From positions 1,116,001 to 1,180,000 of the forward strand of contig NZ_CP132719.1 of the NCBI RefSeq assembly GCF_030845995.1: a stretch of 64,000 nt of DNA, written 5' to 3'. A program made the translations under genes and the position numbers. This DNA is from Geothrix sp. 21YS21S-4 (GTDB lineage Bacteria > Acidobacteriota > Holophagae > Holophagales > Holophagaceae). The notes below the pieces were generated by a model. That model was given only the letters and a program-made list of their open reading frames with translations. It was not told the DNA's origin and searched no databases. Below are positions 18,335-26,551 of this stretch, in pieces; the stretch's first letter is position 1; each line of letters begins with the position of its first letter.

Positions 18335-18660
18335 GCGGGCTCCTCTCGGGAGGGGGCGGGGGATGGGCGGGGCGGCCTCAAGAAAAAAGATGGACGAAAA
18401 TAAGCGCGACCGATTTTTCTACTTGGATGAGCCAATCGGCAAAGGGAGATCTGCTATTGAATAATTCAACTCGATGGGGCTCATCGGCGTACAAAAGAAG
18501 GTTCTGAGTTATAGATCATCGATATGTGATATCCATCACAATTATATGATTCTCTTTGACCTGATTGATTTGTATTTGAAATTAAGAGGCTTTAATATCC
18601 AAAAATAATCGATATTTTGCTATCCCAGGCCGGACGAAGAATGTGGCCGTTTTTTGCCAA
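18335..18660. promoter_or_regulatory. AT-rich leader and promoter region of the chemotaxis operon
   Basis: About 330 bp without a gene, strikingly AT-rich compared with the coding DNA on both sides. It should hold the promoter for the minus-strand operon that starts at 18334. On the minus strand GCCGATTG near 18430 is partly like a flagellar sigma-28 -10 box (GCCGATAA), but the -35 position reads CAAT rather than TAAA, so I do not call it. No RNA gene was recognised. Confidence 0.35.
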
Positions 18661-18663
18661 ACA

Positions 18664-18691
18664 AAAAGGGCCGGACGAGGCCGGCCCTTTT
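18664..18691 (-). terminator. Intrinsic terminator of the YciI-like gene
   Basis: An 11-bp perfect stem, AAAAGGGCCGG (18664-18674) with CCGGCCCTTTT (18681-18691), and a 6-nt loop. On the minus strand it is followed by a T-rich stretch ending the arcC-yciI unit. The symmetry would also allow rightward termination. Confidence 0.85.
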
Positions 18692-18708
18692 CTGAGTGGA
18701 AGTCCCTT

Positions 18709-19002
18709 TTAGATTCGGTCGAGGCCTTCCTTGCCCTGCATCACGTTCCAGGGGAGGAGGTCGTAGTTGGCCAGGCCCTGCTGATAGAAGGGATCGCCGT
18801 TGCGGAGGGCGTCCAGGTCGGCGAGGGGGGTTTCGTCGGAGACGCGCACCAGCCACATCCCGCCGAAGCGCGGGTCCAGCGGGCCCGAGGCGACGACCAC
18901 GCCCTTCTCCTGCAGGTCGCGGAGGTAGACGCGGTGGGCGTCGGTCACGGCCTCGATCTCGGAGATGGGGCGGCGGTAGCGGACGAGGACGAGCGCGTAC
19001 AT
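18709..19002 (-). CDS. YciI-like (YCII-related) protein
   Basis: A 97-residue ferredoxin-fold protein of the YCII family. Recognisable parts are 'MYALVLVRYRRPI', the 'HRVYLRDLQEKGVVVASGPL' helix and strand with the family's conserved His and the G-P pair, and 'GDPFYQQGLANYDLLPWN' near the end. The biochemical role of most family members is not known; some relatives are dehydrochlorinases or domains of larger enzymes. It follows the carbamate kinase gene by 22 bp, has AAAGGA upstream of its ATG, and is followed by a strong terminator. Confidence 0.85.
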   Translation of the reverse strand: MYALVLVRYRRPISEIEAVTDAHRVYLRDLQEKGVVVASGPLDPRFGGMWLVRVSDETPLADLDALRNGDPFYQQGLANYDLLPWNVMQGKEGLDRI

Positions 19003-19024
19003 GAGGGGTTCCTTTGAAGACCCT

Positions 19025-19972
19025 CTAGTCTCTCACGATGCGGGTCCCCACGGTGCCCGGATCCTCGGTGGCCAGGGCCTCCGCGGTGGTGATCAGCACC
19101 TCGCGCCCGCCCCCCTCCAGATAGGCCAGGGCGCTCTCGATCTTGGGCCCCATGCTGCCGGGGGGGAACTGCCCCTCGGCCAGGTGCCGCCGGGCCTCGC
19201 TGGCGGTGAGGCGATCCACCCAGCGCTGGGTGGGCTTCCCGAAATCGAGGGCCACCTTGGCCACGCCCGTGAGGATGATGAACAGCTCCGCCTGGAGCTG
19301 GGCCGCCAGCAGGGCGCTGAGCCGGTCCTTGTCGATGACCGCTTCCACCCCCACCAGGAATCCGCTGGCGTCCCGGATCACGGGGATGCCGCCTCCGCCG
19401 CCGGCGATGACGGAACTGCCGGACTCGAGGAGCGTCTTGATGGCGCCGAGCTGGACGATCTCCAGCGGGCGGGGCGAGGGCACCACCTTCCGCCAGCCCC
19501 GGCCAGAATCCTCCTTCATCTTCCAGCGCTTGGACCGCATCAGCTCCAGGGCGCGGAACTCCGGATAGAACGGGCCCACGGGCTTGGTCGGGTCCTGGAA
19601 GCCGCGGTCCTCCTTGTCCACCACCACTTCGGTCAGGACCGAGGTCACCGGCGCGTTCAGCTTCAGGAAGCGCAGGCGGTTGATCAGCATCCGCTCCAGC
19701 ATGTAGCCCATGGAGCCCTGGGTCATGGCCCCGCAGATGTCCAGGGTGTAGGGCGGGATCTGGCCCGAGCCGGCCTCCTGCTGGATCAGCAGGTTGCCCA
19801 CCTGGGGGCCGTTCCCATGCACCACGCACAGGGCGTAGCCCTCCGCCACCACCCGGGCCAGCATCTCCGCCGTTTCCCGGGCGTTCTCCAGCTGCTCCTC
19901 CTGGAGCCCGCGTTCCTTCTCCTTAAGGAGAGCGTTGCCGCCGATGGCCAGGAGCGCGATTTTTCGGGTCAT
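19025..19972 (-). CDS. arcC: Carbamate kinase
   Basis: A 315-residue amino-acid-kinase-fold enzyme that converts carbamoyl phosphate and ADP to carbamate and ATP, or the reverse. It shows the 'IALLAIGGNALLKEKE' start, 'VVHGNGPQVGNLL', 'DICGAMTQGSMGYML', 'VIAGGGGGIPVI', 'AVIDKDRLSALLA' and 'GSMGPKIESALAYLE', all family signatures around the nucleotide and carbamate sites. The length is standard. The arginine deiminase partners arcA and arcB are not in the window. It could therefore serve another carbamoyl-phosphate-yielding route such as purine or allantoin breakdown. Confidence 0.95.
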   Translation of the reverse strand: MTRKIALLAIGGNALLKEKERGLQEEQLENARETAEMLARVVAEGYALCVVHGNGPQVGNLLIQQEAGSGQIPPYTLDICGAMTQGSMGYMLERMLINRLRFLKLNAPVTSVLTEVVVDKEDRGFQDPTKPVGPFYPEFRALELMRSKRWKMKEDSGRGWRKVVPSPRPLEIVQLGAIKTLLESGSSVIAGGGGGIPVIRDASGFLVGVEAVIDKDRLSALLAAQLQAELFIILTGVAKVALDFGKPTQRWVDRLTASEARRHLAEGQFPPGSMGPKIESALAYLEGGGREVLITTAEALATEDPGTVGTRIVRD

Positions 19973-20108
19973 GCGGAACCCCGGGAAAGCGGGATTCTAG
20001 CAAGGCGGCCGGATGCCGGCCATCACGGCGACGGGGATACCGAGTCAATCCTTGACGAAGCGGAAAGGATTTCCTCTGGGAAGGTGGTCGTTCCCGCTCC
20101 GCTTCCGC

Positions 20109-20137
20109 TTACGGGAATGGCTAAAACCCGCTAGAAT
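20109..20137 (+). promoter_or_regulatory. Candidate sigma-70-type promoter for glyQ
   Basis: TAGAAT at 20132-20137 is a fair -10 box, with TTACGG at 20109-20114 at 17-bp spacing. The predicted start of transcription is about 14 bp before the glyQ ATG, so the leader would be very short. No T-box or other riboswitch is visible in this gap. Confidence 0.35.
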
Positions 20138-20157
20138 ACTCGTTTTGGCGAGCCCCC

Positions 20158-21078
20158 ATGCATATCCAGGAACTCATCCTCCGCCTTCAGCGGTTTTGGG
20201 CCGACCGGGGTTGTCTCGTCGGCCAGCCCTACGATCTGGAAAAGGGCGCGGGCACGATGAATCCCCTCACGTTCTTCGGGGCGCTGGGGAGCAAGCCCTG
20301 GAACGTGGCCTACGTGGAGCCCTCGCGGCGCCCGGCGGACGGCCGCTACGGCGAGAACCCCTTCCGGGTCTACAAGCACCTCCAGTTCCAGGTGATCCTC
20401 AAGCCCAGCCCCGCCAAGGTGCAGGACCTCTACATCGAGAGCCTGGAGGCCCTCGGGATCGACCTCACCAAGCACGACCTCCGCTTCGAGGAGGACAACT
20501 GGGAATCGCCGTCGCTGGGCGCCTGGGGCGTGGGGTGGCAGGTGGTGCTGGACGGGATGGAGATCAGCCAGTTCACCTACTTCCAGCAGGTGGGCGGCCT
20601 GGACTGCCGGCCCGTGAGCGCCGAGCTGACCTACGGCATCGAGCGCATCTGCATGTTCCTGGGCGGCTACGACAACATCTTCGACTTGGTGCACGGCGAG
20701 GTGAAGACCGACGACGGCGTGTTCCCCGTCACCTACGGCCAGATGCGCCAGCGCGAGGAGTTCGAGCTGTCCGCCTACAGCTTCGAGCACGCGGACCTGG
20801 ACCTGCACCGCACCCTGTTCGACGCCCACGAAAAGGAGGGCTGGCGCCTGCTCAAGGACCACGGCCACTTCCTCAGCGCCTACGAGCAGGCCCTCAAGAT
20901 GAGCCACACCTTCAACGTCCTCGATGCCCGTGGCGCCGTGAGCACTACCGAGCGGCCCGGCATCATCAAGCGCGTGCGCGACCTGGCCTGCGGGTGTGCC
21001 AAGGCGTATCTGGAATTTGAAACCGCAGATGGCGCCGATGCCGCAGATGCGAAAGCCGGGAAGGGAGGTGCGAAGTGA
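20158..21078 (+). CDS. glyQ: Glycyl-tRNA synthetase alpha subunit
   Basis: The catalytic alpha subunit of the bacterial tetrameric class II glycyl-tRNA synthetase, which charges tRNA-Gly. It begins '[19 protein letters not shown]' and shows '[20 protein letters not shown]', '[19 protein letters not shown]', '[18 protein letters not shown]' and '[20 protein letters not shown]'. It is 306 residues long. The last 18 or so residues ('[18 protein letters not shown]') lie beyond the usual family end and are encoded by a half-copy of an intergenic repeat (see findings). The stop overlaps the glyS start by 4 bp. Confidence 0.97.
   Translation: MHIQELILRLQRFWADRGCLVGQPYDLEKGAGTMNPLTFFGALGSKPWNVAYVEPSRRPADGRYGENPFRVYKHLQFQVILKPSPAKVQDLYIESLEALGIDLTKHDLRFEEDNWESPSLGAWGVGWQVVLDGMEISQFTYFQQVGGLDCRPVSAELTYGIERICMFLGGYDNIFDLVHGEVKTDDGVFPVTYGQMRQREEFELSAYSFEHADLDLHRTLFDAHEKEGWRLLKDHGHFLSAYEQALKMSHTFNVLDARGAVSTTERPGIIKRVRDLACGCAKAYLEFETADGADAADAKAGKGGAK
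21021..21049 (+). repeat. Half-copy of AACCGCAGATG repeat inside the glyQ 3' end
   Basis: AACCGCAGATG, followed by further GATG and CGCAGATG steps. It matches the left arms of the intergenic palindromes at 23234 and 29778. Here only one arm is present and it is translated as part of GlyQ. Confidence 0.65.
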
Positions 21079-23225
21079 GCGGCACGAAGACCTTCCTGCT
21101 GGAACTGCATTGCGAGGAGATTCCGGCGCGGTTTCTGAACCCTCTGAGTGAAGAACTTGCTAGCAAGTTGAATCAGTTCGTTGACGAGACATTGAGGCAT
21201 CCAATTCAGCGTCGCGGTGAAATTGGTTCGGATTGGCCAGCTGACCAATTTGAACCATTTCCTGAGGGCGTAGACCCCACTGCTCTTTTTAGCTATTGCT
21301 ATTCGCCACGAAAACTTGCTTGGCTGATTGAATTCCTCCCCATTCAGCAGCCCGATCAGACAGAGATTCAGATTGGTCCGCCCCAGCGGATGTGCGTGGA
21401 GGAGGGTGGCAGAGCGACCATCCAGGGACTGAAGTTCGCGGAGAAATGGGGCGTGGATTTCTCGGCGGTGCGGTTCGAGCAACCGGCCGGGAAGAAAGAA
21501 CCCTGTGCGGTGGTGACAGTCACGAAGCCGGGCCGGCCCACGGTGGACCTGCTGGCGGAGATGCTGCCCAAGCTGATCGCGGGTCTGCACGTGCCCAAGG
21601 CCATGCGCTGGGGCCGTTCCGAGTTCGAGTTCGTGCGGCCCATCCGCAACATCCTCTGCCTATTCGGGGAGCAGGTCGTACCCATCACGGTGGACGGTGT
21701 GACGGCCACCAACAGTACCTGGGGCCATCGCCTCTACCACCGCGATCATCCCGAAGCAGTGACGGTTGCGGCGCCCGAAGCCTATGAGGCCGCGCTGGAA
21801 GCGGCGGGCGTGGTGGTGAGCGTGGAGGTCCGCCGCGATCGCATCGCCGCGCAGCTGGACTCGCTGGCGGCTGAGGTCGGCGGGCGCGTGGTGGCCGATG
21901 CGGAGCTGCTGGACACGCTGGCGGAGATCGTGGAGTTCCCCAAGATCGTGCGGGGCGAGTTCCCCGCCAATTTCCTGGAATTGCCCAAGGAAGTGCTGGT
22001 CACCAGCCTCCGCGAGCACCAGAAGAGCTTCTGCATCGAGGGGCCGGATGGCGCCCTGCTGCCCTTCTTCCTCACTGCGGCCAACCGCGTGGACGATCCC
22101 GCCGGTTTCGTGAAGGCGGGCAACGAGTGGGTGCTGAAGGCTCGGCTCTACGACGCTCGGTTCTTCTTCGCCGAGGACCGCAAGCACCCGCTGGCTGACC
22201 GATTGGAGCGGCTCAAGGCCCTCACTTTCCAGCGGGAACTGGGGAGCTATTTCGAGAAGACCGAGCGGGTGGCTGTCCTGGCGCGGGCGCTCGCCGGAAA
22301 GCTGTCCACGGACGCTGCCCACATCGAGCGGGCCGCTGAGGCCGCGCGCCTCGCCAAGTGCGACCTGCGGACCCTGATGGTGGGCGAATTTCCCGAACTC
22401 CAGGGCGTCATGGGCGGCGAGTATCTCAAGCACGAGGGCGTCCACGAGGAGGTCTGGCAGGCGGTCACGGAGCACTACCGCCCCATCGGCGCCGACGACG
22501 CCATCCCCGGCACGCCTCTGGGCGGCTTGCTGTCCCTCTGCGACAAGCTGGACACGGTAACGGGCTGCTTCGCCGTGGGCCTGATCCCCAGCGGATCGAA
22601 GGATCCCCTGGCGCTGCGGCGGGCGGGGCAGGGCATCGTGCGCATCCTGTGGGAGCGGGGCTGGCCGCTGTCCCCGATCGATCTCATCGCCGCCGGTTTG
22701 AAGGCCGTGGGCGCCAAGGCCACCCAGCCCGAGGCCGAAACCCGGGAGGCCCTGCTGGCCTTCTTCAAGGACCGTGTCGCCTACCAGCTCGAAGTGGCCG
22801 GCTACGCCGGCTCCGTCCGCCGGTCGGCCCTGGCCGCAGGGTGGGAGGACCTGGGGGATCTCAAGGCCCGCTGCGAAGCCCTGTCCGCTTTCGCCGAGGA
22901 TGCCCGCTTCGCCAGCCTCGCCCAGAGCGCCAAGCGGATCGGGAACATCCTAAAGGACGAGACGCCCGCCGCTGATTTCGACCGGACTCTCCTCCAGCAA
23001 GCGGAGGAGCGCGTCCTGGCGGATGAACTCGCCAAATTGGAAGGCACCGCCGATCGGAAGGAACTCCTCGCGGCCCTGGCGAACCTCGCCCAGCCCCTGG
23101 AAGCCTTCTTCAGCGCCGTGATGGTGAAGTGCGACGACCCGGCCCTCCGCGCCGCCCGCCTCAGCCTCCTGCACCGCTTCCGTCTGGCCTTCCTGCGCGT
23201 GGCGGATTTCAGCCTTTGGCAGTAG
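21075..23225 (+). CDS. glyS: Glycyl-tRNA synthetase beta subunit
   Basis: The 716-residue beta subunit, which binds tRNA and is needed for GlyQ activity. It starts '[17 protein letters not shown]' and continues with '[20 protein letters not shown]', '[11 protein letters not shown]', '[19 protein letters not shown]', '[15 protein letters not shown]' and '[20 protein letters not shown]', ending in a DALR-like helical domain. The segment of residues 20-100 is unusual. Its DNA (about 21130-21370) is clearly AT-richer than the rest, and it appears about 20 residues longer than in typical family members. The frame is unbroken. It probably forms one operon with glyQ. Confidence 0.96.
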   Translation: MSGTKTFLLELHCEEIPARFLNPLSEELASKLNQFVDETLRHPIQRRGEIGSDWPADQFEPFPEGVDPTALFSYCYSPRKLAWLIEFLPIQQPDQTEIQIGPPQRMCVEEGGRATIQGLKFAEKWGVDFSAVRFEQPAGKKEPCAVVTVTKPGRPTVDLLAEMLPKLIAGLHVPKAMRWGRSEFEFVRPIRNILCLFGEQVVPITVDGVTATNSTWGHRLYHRDHPEAVTVAAPEAYEAALEAAGVVVSVEVRRDRIAAQLDSLAAEVGGRVVADAELLDTLAEIVEFPKIVRGEFPANFLELPKEVLVTSLREHQKSFCIEGPDGALLPFFLTAANRVDDPAGFVKAGNEWVLKARLYDARFFFAEDRKHPLADRLERLKALTFQRELGSYFEKTERVAVLARALAGKLSTDAAHIERAAEAARLAKCDLRTLMVGEFPELQGVMGGEYLKHEGVHEEVWQAVTEHYRPIGADDAIPGTPLGGLLSLCDKLDTVTGCFAVGLIPSGSKDPLALRRAGQGIVRILWERGWPLSPIDLIAAGLKAVGAKATQPEAETREALLAFFKDRVAYQLEVAGYAGSVRRSALAAGWEDLGDLKARCEALSAFAEDARFASLAQSAKRIGNILKDETPAADFDRTLLQQAEERVLADELAKLEGTADRKELLAALANLAQPLEAFFSAVMVKCDDPALRAARLSLLHRFRLAFLRVADFSLWQ

Positions 23226-23233
23226 CGACCTTC

Positions 23234-23283
23234 AACCGCAGATGAATCCGCTTCCATCTGTGACATCAGCGCCATCTGCGGTT
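23234..23283. repeat. Intergenic palindrome, AACCGCAGATG family
   Basis: Arms AACCGCAGATG (23234-23244) and CATCTGCGGTT (23273-23283) are perfect inverted copies. A degenerate extra arm (CCATCTGAGGTT) follows. It fills the glyS-guaA gap and could act as a hairpin in the transcript. Confidence 0.7.
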
Positions 23284-23305
23284 TCTTGTTCCATCTGAGG
23301 TTCCC

Positions 23306-24835
23306 ATGCACCACGAACGCATCGCGATCATCGACTACGGCAGCCAGTACACCCGGCTGATCACGCGGCGCCTGCGGGAGCTGGGCGCCTTCGGGCTGGT
23401 CTACAACAGTGGAACCTCGGCGGCGGAGATCGCGGGGGCCGACCTGAAGGGCGTGATCCTGTCGGGCGGTCCCAATTCCGTGCTGGAGCCCGGGGCGCCG
23501 GAGCTGGACATGGCCATCCTGGACCTGGGCGTGCCCATCTTGGGCATCTGCTACGGCCAGCAGATCCTGGCCCGGAACCTGGGCGGGCAGCTCCACCGCG
23601 CCACCAGCCGGGAGTACGGCAAGGCCGAGATCACCGCCTCGCCGGAGACTTCCCTGCTGTTCGAAGGCCTGCCCCACGCCCAGCAGGTGTGGATGAGCCA
23701 CGGGGATCACGTGGAAGTGGCGCCCGAGGGCTTCGCCGTGACAGCAAAGACGCCCGGGGTGCCCGTGGCCGCCATGGAGAACGCGGCGCGCCGGATCTAC
23801 GGCATCCAGTTCCACCCCGAAGTGACCCACAGCGCCCAGGGCACGCCGCTCCTCCTGAACTTCCTCAAGTCCTGCGGGATGGCCCTGGATTGGAACGCCG
23901 GCAACTTCATCGAGGAGAAGGTCCGCGCCATCCGACAGCAGGTGGGCGACGGGACCGTCGTCCTGGGGCTCAGCGGCGGCGTGGATTCCAGCGTGGCGGC
24001 CCTGCTGCTGCACAAGGCGATCGGCAAGCGCCTGACCTGCGTCTTCGTGGACCACGGGCTGATGCGCAAGGACGAGATGACGCAGGTCCAGGCCTACTTC
24101 GCGCCCTTCGAGCTGAACGTCCGGTGGATCGACGCTTCCGACGAGTTCCTGGGCGCTCTGCAGGACGTCACCGATCCCGAGCGGAAGCGGAAGATCATCG
24201 GCGGGAAGTTCATCGAGGTCTTCGAGCGCGAGGCCGGCGCGGTGCGCGCGGACTTCCTGGGCCAGGGCACCACCTACCCCGACGTGATCGAATCCAGCGG
24301 CATCGGCGGCGCCATCCTGGTGAAGTCCCACCACAACGTGGGCGGGCTTCCCGAGCGCATGAAGCTGAAGCTGGTGGAGCCGCTCCGCGAGCTGTTCAAG
24401 GACGAGGTCCGCGCCACGGGCCTCGCCTTGGGCCTGCCCGAGGAGATGAACCAGCGGCACCCCTTCCCCGGTCCGGGCCTAGCGGTGCGCCTCCCGGGCG
24501 CCATCACCCGGGAGCGGGTGGCCATCCTCCAGAACGCCGACGCCATCTTCCTCCAGGAGCTGCGGGAGAGTGGCTGGTACGCGAAGACCAGCCAGGCCTT
24601 CGCCGTTCTGCTGCCCGTCCAGACCGTGGGCATCATGGGCGACGAGCGCACCTACGAGGCCATCTGCGCCCTCCGTGCCGTCACCAGCGAGGACTTCATG
24701 ACCGCGGACTGGGCGCGCCTCCCCCACGACCTGCTGGAGAAGATCGCCCAGCGCATCGTGAACGAGGTGAAGGGCATCAACCGCGTCGTCTTCGACATCA
24801 CCTCCAAGCCCCCGGCGACCATCGAATACGAATAA
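23306..24835 (+). CDS. guaA: GMP synthase (glutamine-hydrolysing)
   Basis: Converts XMP to GMP using glutamine and ATP. The 509-residue chain has an N-terminal class I glutamine amidotransferase domain with catalytic Cys82 (GICYGQQILA) and the His-Glu of 'YGIQFHPEVTHS'. The ATP-pyrophosphatase domain carries the P-loop 'GLSGGVDSSVAALLLHKAI'. A C-terminal dimerisation domain has 'RHPFPGPGLAVRLPG' and ends 'FDITSKPPATIEYE'. All catalytic residues are present. The gene stands between two repeat palindromes. Confidence 0.98.
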   Translation: MHHERIAIIDYGSQYTRLITRRLRELGAFGLVYNSGTSAAEIAGADLKGVILSGGPNSVLEPGAPELDMAILDLGVPILGICYGQQILARNLGGQLHRATSREYGKAEITASPETSLLFEGLPHAQQVWMSHGDHVEVAPEGFAVTAKTPGVPVAAMENAARRIYGIQFHPEVTHSAQGTPLLLNFLKSCGMALDWNAGNFIEEKVRAIRQQVGDGTVVLGLSGGVDSSVAALLLHKAIGKRLTCVFVDHGLMRKDEMTQVQAYFAPFELNVRWIDASDEFLGALQDVTDPERKRKIIGGKFIEVFEREAGAVRADFLGQGTTYPDVIESSGIGGAILVKSHHNVGGLPERMKLKLVEPLRELFKDEVRATGLALGLPEEMNQRHPFPGPGLAVRLPGAITRERVAILQNADAIFLQELRESGWYAKTSQAFAVLLPVQTVGIMGDERTYEAICALRAVTSEDFMTADWARLPHDLLEKIAQRIVNEVKGINRVVFDITSKPPATIEYE

Positions 24836-24842
24836 TCGGCCC

Positions 24843-24912
24843 CGGATGAACGCGGAGGGACACGGATGAATCCCCGTGTTTCCCATCTGCGTTCATCCGT
24901 GTTCATCCGTGG
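24843..24912. repeat. Intergenic palindrome, GGATGAACNCGGATG family (ORF-less form)
   Basis: The left arm starts GGATGAACGCGGAGGGACAC. The right arm (24885-24912) is its approximate inverse, ending TTCATCCGTGTTCATCCGTGG with a 15-bp centre between them. The outer ends match the inverted repeats that bracket the GxxExxY gene at 31444-31858. It lies directly after the guaA stop and 12 bp before the next ATG. Confidence 0.75.
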
Positions 24913-24924
24913 CAAAGAGGTTTC

Positions 24925-25371
24925 ATGGCCAAGCGACAAGAACCCGTCCGCAAATCGGTGAAGGAGATCCTGGAGGACCTGCTGGCGGGTCACCGGGAGG
25001 CGGCCTTCAGCGGGCCGGAGGCGGCGCTCAAGTACCTGCGGCGCACCTTCGAGGGCCAGGGCAGCCTGCCCAATGCGGTGAAGGCGGTGGCCTACGACCT
25101 GACGGCCGATGCCCAGGCCCAGCTTGGGCAATGGGAGGCCTGCGCGGCCTCGGTGGACGCGGCGCTCGCCCTCCTTCCGGAGGTGGAGGAGGCCTTTCCC
25201 CACGGCTACCGCCGGATGGTGGAGGGCCTGACCTGTTTCGAGCGGGGCATCCAGGCCCACAGCGAACTGGGCGACTTCCACCGGGCCCTGGAGCTGTGCG
25301 AGCGGGCCATCTCCCTGGACCTGGGCGCCCACTACCAGGCGAAGCGGGATTCCCTGGAATGGGCCCGCTGA
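24925..25371 (+). CDS. TPR-like helical protein of unknown function
   Basis: A 148-residue protein without a signal peptide or membrane segment. It is built of amphipathic helices in TPR-like pairs: 'AVAYDLTADAQAQLGQWEAC' with 'AASVDAALALLP', and 'FERGIQAHSELGDFHRALEL' with 'CERAISLDLG'. The last pair fits the TPR consensus well. It starts 'MAKRQEPVRKSVKEILEDLL'. AGAGG lies 4 nt before the ATG. It may be a scaffold, perhaps for the response regulator 66 bp downstream, but nothing specific identifies it. Confidence 0.75.
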   Translation: MAKRQEPVRKSVKEILEDLLAGHREAAFSGPEAALKYLRRTFEGQGSLPNAVKAVAYDLTADAQAQLGQWEACAASVDAALALLPEVEEAFPHGYRRMVEGLTCFERGIQAHSELGDFHRALELCERAISLDLGAHYQAKRDSLEWAR

Positions 25372-25437
25372 GGGCGATCCTCCGGAAAACTTGAGATCGC
25401 TCCCGCGGAAGCCGTTGAGGCGGAAAGCGGAGAGCGC

Positions 25438-26520
25438 ATGACCGAGGACATCCAGGTGGTGCCGGCGGAGACCCGCGTCCTGATCGTGGACGACCTTCCG
25501 GTCATCCGCCTGTCCCTCCAGCGGATCCTGGCCAAGGCTGGCTACCGCTGCCGGGAGGCGGAGGACGTTTCCCAGGCCCTGGCCGCCCTGGAGGCCGAGC
25601 CCGCCGACCTGGTGCTGTGCGACATCCAGATGCCGGGAGCCTCGGGTTTGGACCTGGTCAAGGCGCTCCACCCCCGGATCCCCGACACCTCCGTGGTGAT
25701 GGTGAGTTCGGTGGAGGACGCGGAGACGGCCATCGAGTGCCTCCAGCAGGGGGCCTTCGGCTACGTCCTCAAGCCCTTCCAGCCCCGGGAGATCCTCGTC
25801 CAGGTGAACGGCGCCCTGCGCCGCCGGAGGCTGGAGATCGCCTTCCGCGACCGGGAGGCGGAGCTGGCGCAGAAGGTCCGGGAGCAGACCCTCCAGATCC
25901 GGGATTCCCGGGAGGAGATCGCCCTCCGCCTGATCGCCGCCACGGAGCACCGGGACAACGAGACGGGGATGCACGTCCGGCGGATCGGGCTCTACGCCGC
26001 CGAAATGGCGCGGCTGCTGGGCTGGGACGAGGCCCGGGTGGAGACCCTCCAATCCGCGGCGCCCATGCACGACATCGGCAAGATCGGCGTCCCGGACGCC
26101 ATCCTCCAGAAGCCCGGCGCCCTGACGGACGACGAGTGGGTGGCCATGCGGCGCCACACCACCATGGGCGCCGCCATCCTCAAGGGCTCCACGGTCCCCT
26201 TCATCCAGATGGGGGCGCGGATCGCCGTGGGGCACCACGAGAAGTGGGACGGCAGCGGCTATCCCAAGGGCCTGAAGGGCGAGGTCATTCCCCTGGAGGC
26301 CCGCATCACCACGCTGGTGGACGTCTACGACGCGGTGCGGAACCGGCGCCGCTACAAGGATCCGTGGCCCGAGGACCAGGTGGTGGCCCTGATCCGGGAA
26401 GGCCGGGGAACCCATTTCGATCCGGCGCTGGTGGACTTGTTCCTGTCGAACCTGGGACGGTTCCGCGCCATCCTGGAGGCGAACCCCGACGAGGCGCCGG
26501 ACGAGGACGCGGGCCCCTGA
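25438..26520 (+). CDS. Response regulator with HD-GYP cyclic-di-GMP phosphodiesterase domain
   Basis: A 360-residue two-domain regulator. The receiver (about 12-125) has acceptor Asp62 in 'LVLCDIQMPGASG' and the Lys in 'YVLKPFQPREI'. A coiled linker leads to the HD-GYP domain (about 155-355), with metal ligands His211-Asp212 (MHDIGKIGVPD), His240 (RRHTTMGA), His266-His267 (GHHEKWDGSGYPKG) and Asp295 (LVDVYDA). The GYP triplet is intact, so it should hydrolyse cyclic-di-GMP under control of a cognate kinase, none of which is adjacent. Together with the two GGDEF proteins further on it suggests heavy use of cyclic-di-GMP. Confidence 0.95.
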   Translation: MTEDIQVVPAETRVLIVDDLPVIRLSLQRILAKAGYRCREAEDVSQALAALEAEPADLVLCDIQMPGASGLDLVKALHPRIPDTSVVMVSSVEDAETAIECLQQGAFGYVLKPFQPREILVQVNGALRRRRLEIAFRDREAELAQKVREQTLQIRDSREEIALRLIAATEHRDNETGMHVRRIGLYAAEMARLLGWDEARVETLQSAAPMHDIGKIGVPDAILQKPGALTDDEWVAMRRHTTMGAAILKGSTVPFIQMGARIAVGHHEKWDGSGYPKGLKGEVIPLEARITTLVDVYDAVRNRRRYKDPWPEDQVVALIREGRGTHFDPALVDLFLSNLGRFRAILEANPDEAPDEDAGP

Positions 26521-26551
26521 TCCCAACCCGGGAAGGGGGAAGGAGGCCGCC

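Noticed and set aside
18420-18450. Possible sigma-28 flagellar promoter for the che operon
   Set aside because: The -10-like GCCGATTG has a poor -35 partner (CAAT instead of TAAA at the right spacing), so the match is too weak to call.
19973-20157. Search for a T-box riboswitch before glyQ
   Set aside because: The leader is short if the candidate promoter is right, and no T-box sequence or specifier loop could be seen.
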